DNA of 7,070 nt from Desulfobacterales bacterium (lineage in GTDB: Bacteria; Desulfobacterota; Desulfobacteria; Desulfobacterales; Desulfobacteraceae), in contig JAKSAU010000207.1 in NCBI GenBank assembly GCA_022361535.1, forward strand, positions 1-7,070. Direction: 5' to 3'. Below the pieces are notes generated by a model. That model was given only the letters and a program-made list of their open reading frames with translations, made no database searches and had not been told where the DNA came from. Each line of letters opens with the position of its first letter. The stretch's first letter is position 1. This document shows positions 6,169 through 7,070 of this stretch, piece after piece. The position numbers and the translations under genes were made by a program.

Positions 6169-6939
6169 ATGACCCGTCAAGAATATACCCCAAGAGAAAT
6201 GATGACCATCATGGCAGCCAGGGAAATCCAGGACAATGATATTGTCTTTGCAGGAACCGGTATTTCCATGCTGGCCGCCACAGCAGCCAAGCGCATCAAT
6301 GCGCCAAACAGCGTGATATTCTTTGAAACCGGAGCCATGGACGCAAAGCTTGAGGAACTGCCCTTAGCTGTGGCAGATCCAAGAGTCATGTATTATGCTG
6401 CAGCCAATGGCGGGCTTTTGGATGCCTTTACCACCATGCAGAACCGAATTACGGGAGAGCGGGTTATCGCAGTTCTCGGAGCAGCCCAGATTGATAAAAA
6501 CGGTAATCTTAATACCACATCCATTGGACCCTATGAAAACCCGGATATCCGGTTCTCAGGTTCAGGCGGCGGATGCGATGTGGCCTCTTTTGTCCCCCGA
6601 TGCATTGCCTTTATGCAGCATGAAAAACGAAAGTTTGTCGAAAAACTGGACTATCTGACAAGCCCTGGCCAGCTATCCGGCAACGGTGCAAGACAGGCGG
6701 CAGGTCTTCGTCCAGGTGGGGTCAATGTTGTCATCACCAATAAAGCTGTAATGCGTATGGACCCTGAAAAAGGCGAGCTTTTCCTGGACAAATTCTATCC
6801 CGGAGTCACCCCTAAAGAGATTCTTGACAACATGGGCTTTTCCATAGACACAGCTTCGGCCAGCCAGGCTGATCCGCCCACACAAGAGGAACTAACCATT
6901 CTCAGGGAAACCTGCGACCCCCAGAGATTGATTCTTTAG
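6169..6939 (+). CDS. gctB: CoA-transferase subunit B, glutaconate CoA-transferase family (catalytic)
   Basis: This is the second subunit of the class I CoA-transferase and carries the catalytic glutamate that forms the acyl-glutamyl and CoA-thioester intermediates. E53 in FFETGAMD aligns with the catalytic E54 of Acidaminococcus GctB (VESGLMD). This separates the protein from IpdB-type ring hydrolases, which lack that glutamate. Other family landmarks are GTGISMLAATAAKR near 29-42, GAAQIDKNGNLNTTSIG from 104, the glycine-rich GSGGG at 131-135, MQHEKRKF at 149-156 and DYLTSPG soon after. The length of 256 residues is close to the ~266 of known GctB proteins. AGAGG at 6158-6162, overlapping the end of gctA, lies 6 bases before the ATG, which fits translational coupling. 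The stop codon is 2 bases from the end of a convergent gene and no hairpin with a U tract follows within the window. The acid substrate is undetermined. Confidence 0.9.
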   Translation: MTRQEYTPREMMTIMAAREIQDNDIVFAGTGISMLAATAAKRINAPNSVIFFETGAMDAKLEELPLAVADPRVMYYAAANGGLLDAFTTMQNRITGERVIAVLGAAQIDKNGNLNTTSIGPYENPDIRFSGSGGGCDVASFVPRCIAFMQHEKRKFVEKLDYLTSPGQLSGNGARQAAGLRPGGVNVVITNKAVMRMDPEKGELFLDKFYPGVTPKEILDNMGFSIDTASASQADPPTQEELTILRETCDPQRLIL

Positions 6940-6941
6940 GT

Positions 6942-7070
6942 TTAGTCCACCACCCCGGTTTCAAGACAAGGCAGGCTCAGGGCCTCCTTAAGTTCCTGGG
7001 CGCATGCATTGCCGCCGCTCATCTGGACGGCCACAGTTTTACCTTTGAGGCGTTCCCGGATTTTAACGGC
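6942..7070 (-). CDS. C-terminal end of a PLP-dependent threonine/serine dehydratase-like enzyme (partial)
   Basis: The - strand is open from the window edge to a TAA at 6942-6944 and encodes the last 42 residues of a protein that starts outside the window. The segment LKGKTVAVQMSGGN resembles the C-terminal strand and SGGN motif, which holds the cofactor ring in fold-type II PLP enzymes such as threonine and serine dehydratases. The tail after it (CAQELKEALSLP) is short. The frame is a genuine candidate because the motif sits at the expected distance from the end and the frame stops immediately beside the convergent gctB stop. With only 42 residues the subfamily cannot be fixed; threonine synthase-like or other ammonia-lyases remain possible. 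No functional link to the CoA-transferase is evident. Confidence 0.65.
   Translation of the reverse strand, partial: AVKIRERLKGKTVAVQMSGGNACAQELKEALSLPCLETGVVD

Overview
The window looks like the chromosome of an anaerobic, fatty-acid-degrading bacterium. Gene content and protein style fit a sulfate-reducing deltaproteobacterium of the Desulfobacteraceae type. This assignment is an inference from the kind of enzymes present and the moderate base composition; no taxonomic marker gene lies in the window.

Left block (3-4007, + strand): three consecutive genes encode a 3-hydroxyacyl-CoA dehydrogenase (hbd type), a long (603-residue) acyl-CoA dehydrogenase of the DmdC-like class, and a thiolase. 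Together they supply three of the four steps of a beta-oxidation spiral. The missing step, enoyl-CoA hydratase, and the electron-transfer flavoprotein are not in the window. A strong hairpin with A and T tracts on its two sides (4030-4066) closes this unit and also serves the gene converging on it from the right.

Middle (4078-5188): a secreted single-domain rhodanese is encoded on the - strand. It is followed by a 526-base non-coding region separating it from the divergent right-hand unit. That region holds a good candidate promoter for the rhodanese (TTGACA box), a weaker candidate promoter for the right-hand operon, and a striking 79-base inverted repeat (5016-5094) that no gene explains.

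Right block (5189-6939, + strand): two genes 2 bases apart encode the A and B subunits of a class I CoA-transferase of the glutaconate CoA-transferase family, with the catalytic glutamate retained in the B subunit. The true acid substrate cannot be read from sequence. A simple model is that this enzyme loads CoA onto a short-chain acid that the left block then oxidises. Two bases past the B subunit the C-terminal end of a PLP-dependent (threonine/serine dehydratase-like) enzyme converges from the - strand and runs off the window.

The enzymes are recognisable families. The most unusual points are the thiolase, which has a roughly 22-residue insertion and altered signature residues around the substrate loop, and the large palindrome upstream of the CoA-transferase operon. 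I saw no evidence of a wholly new biological system.
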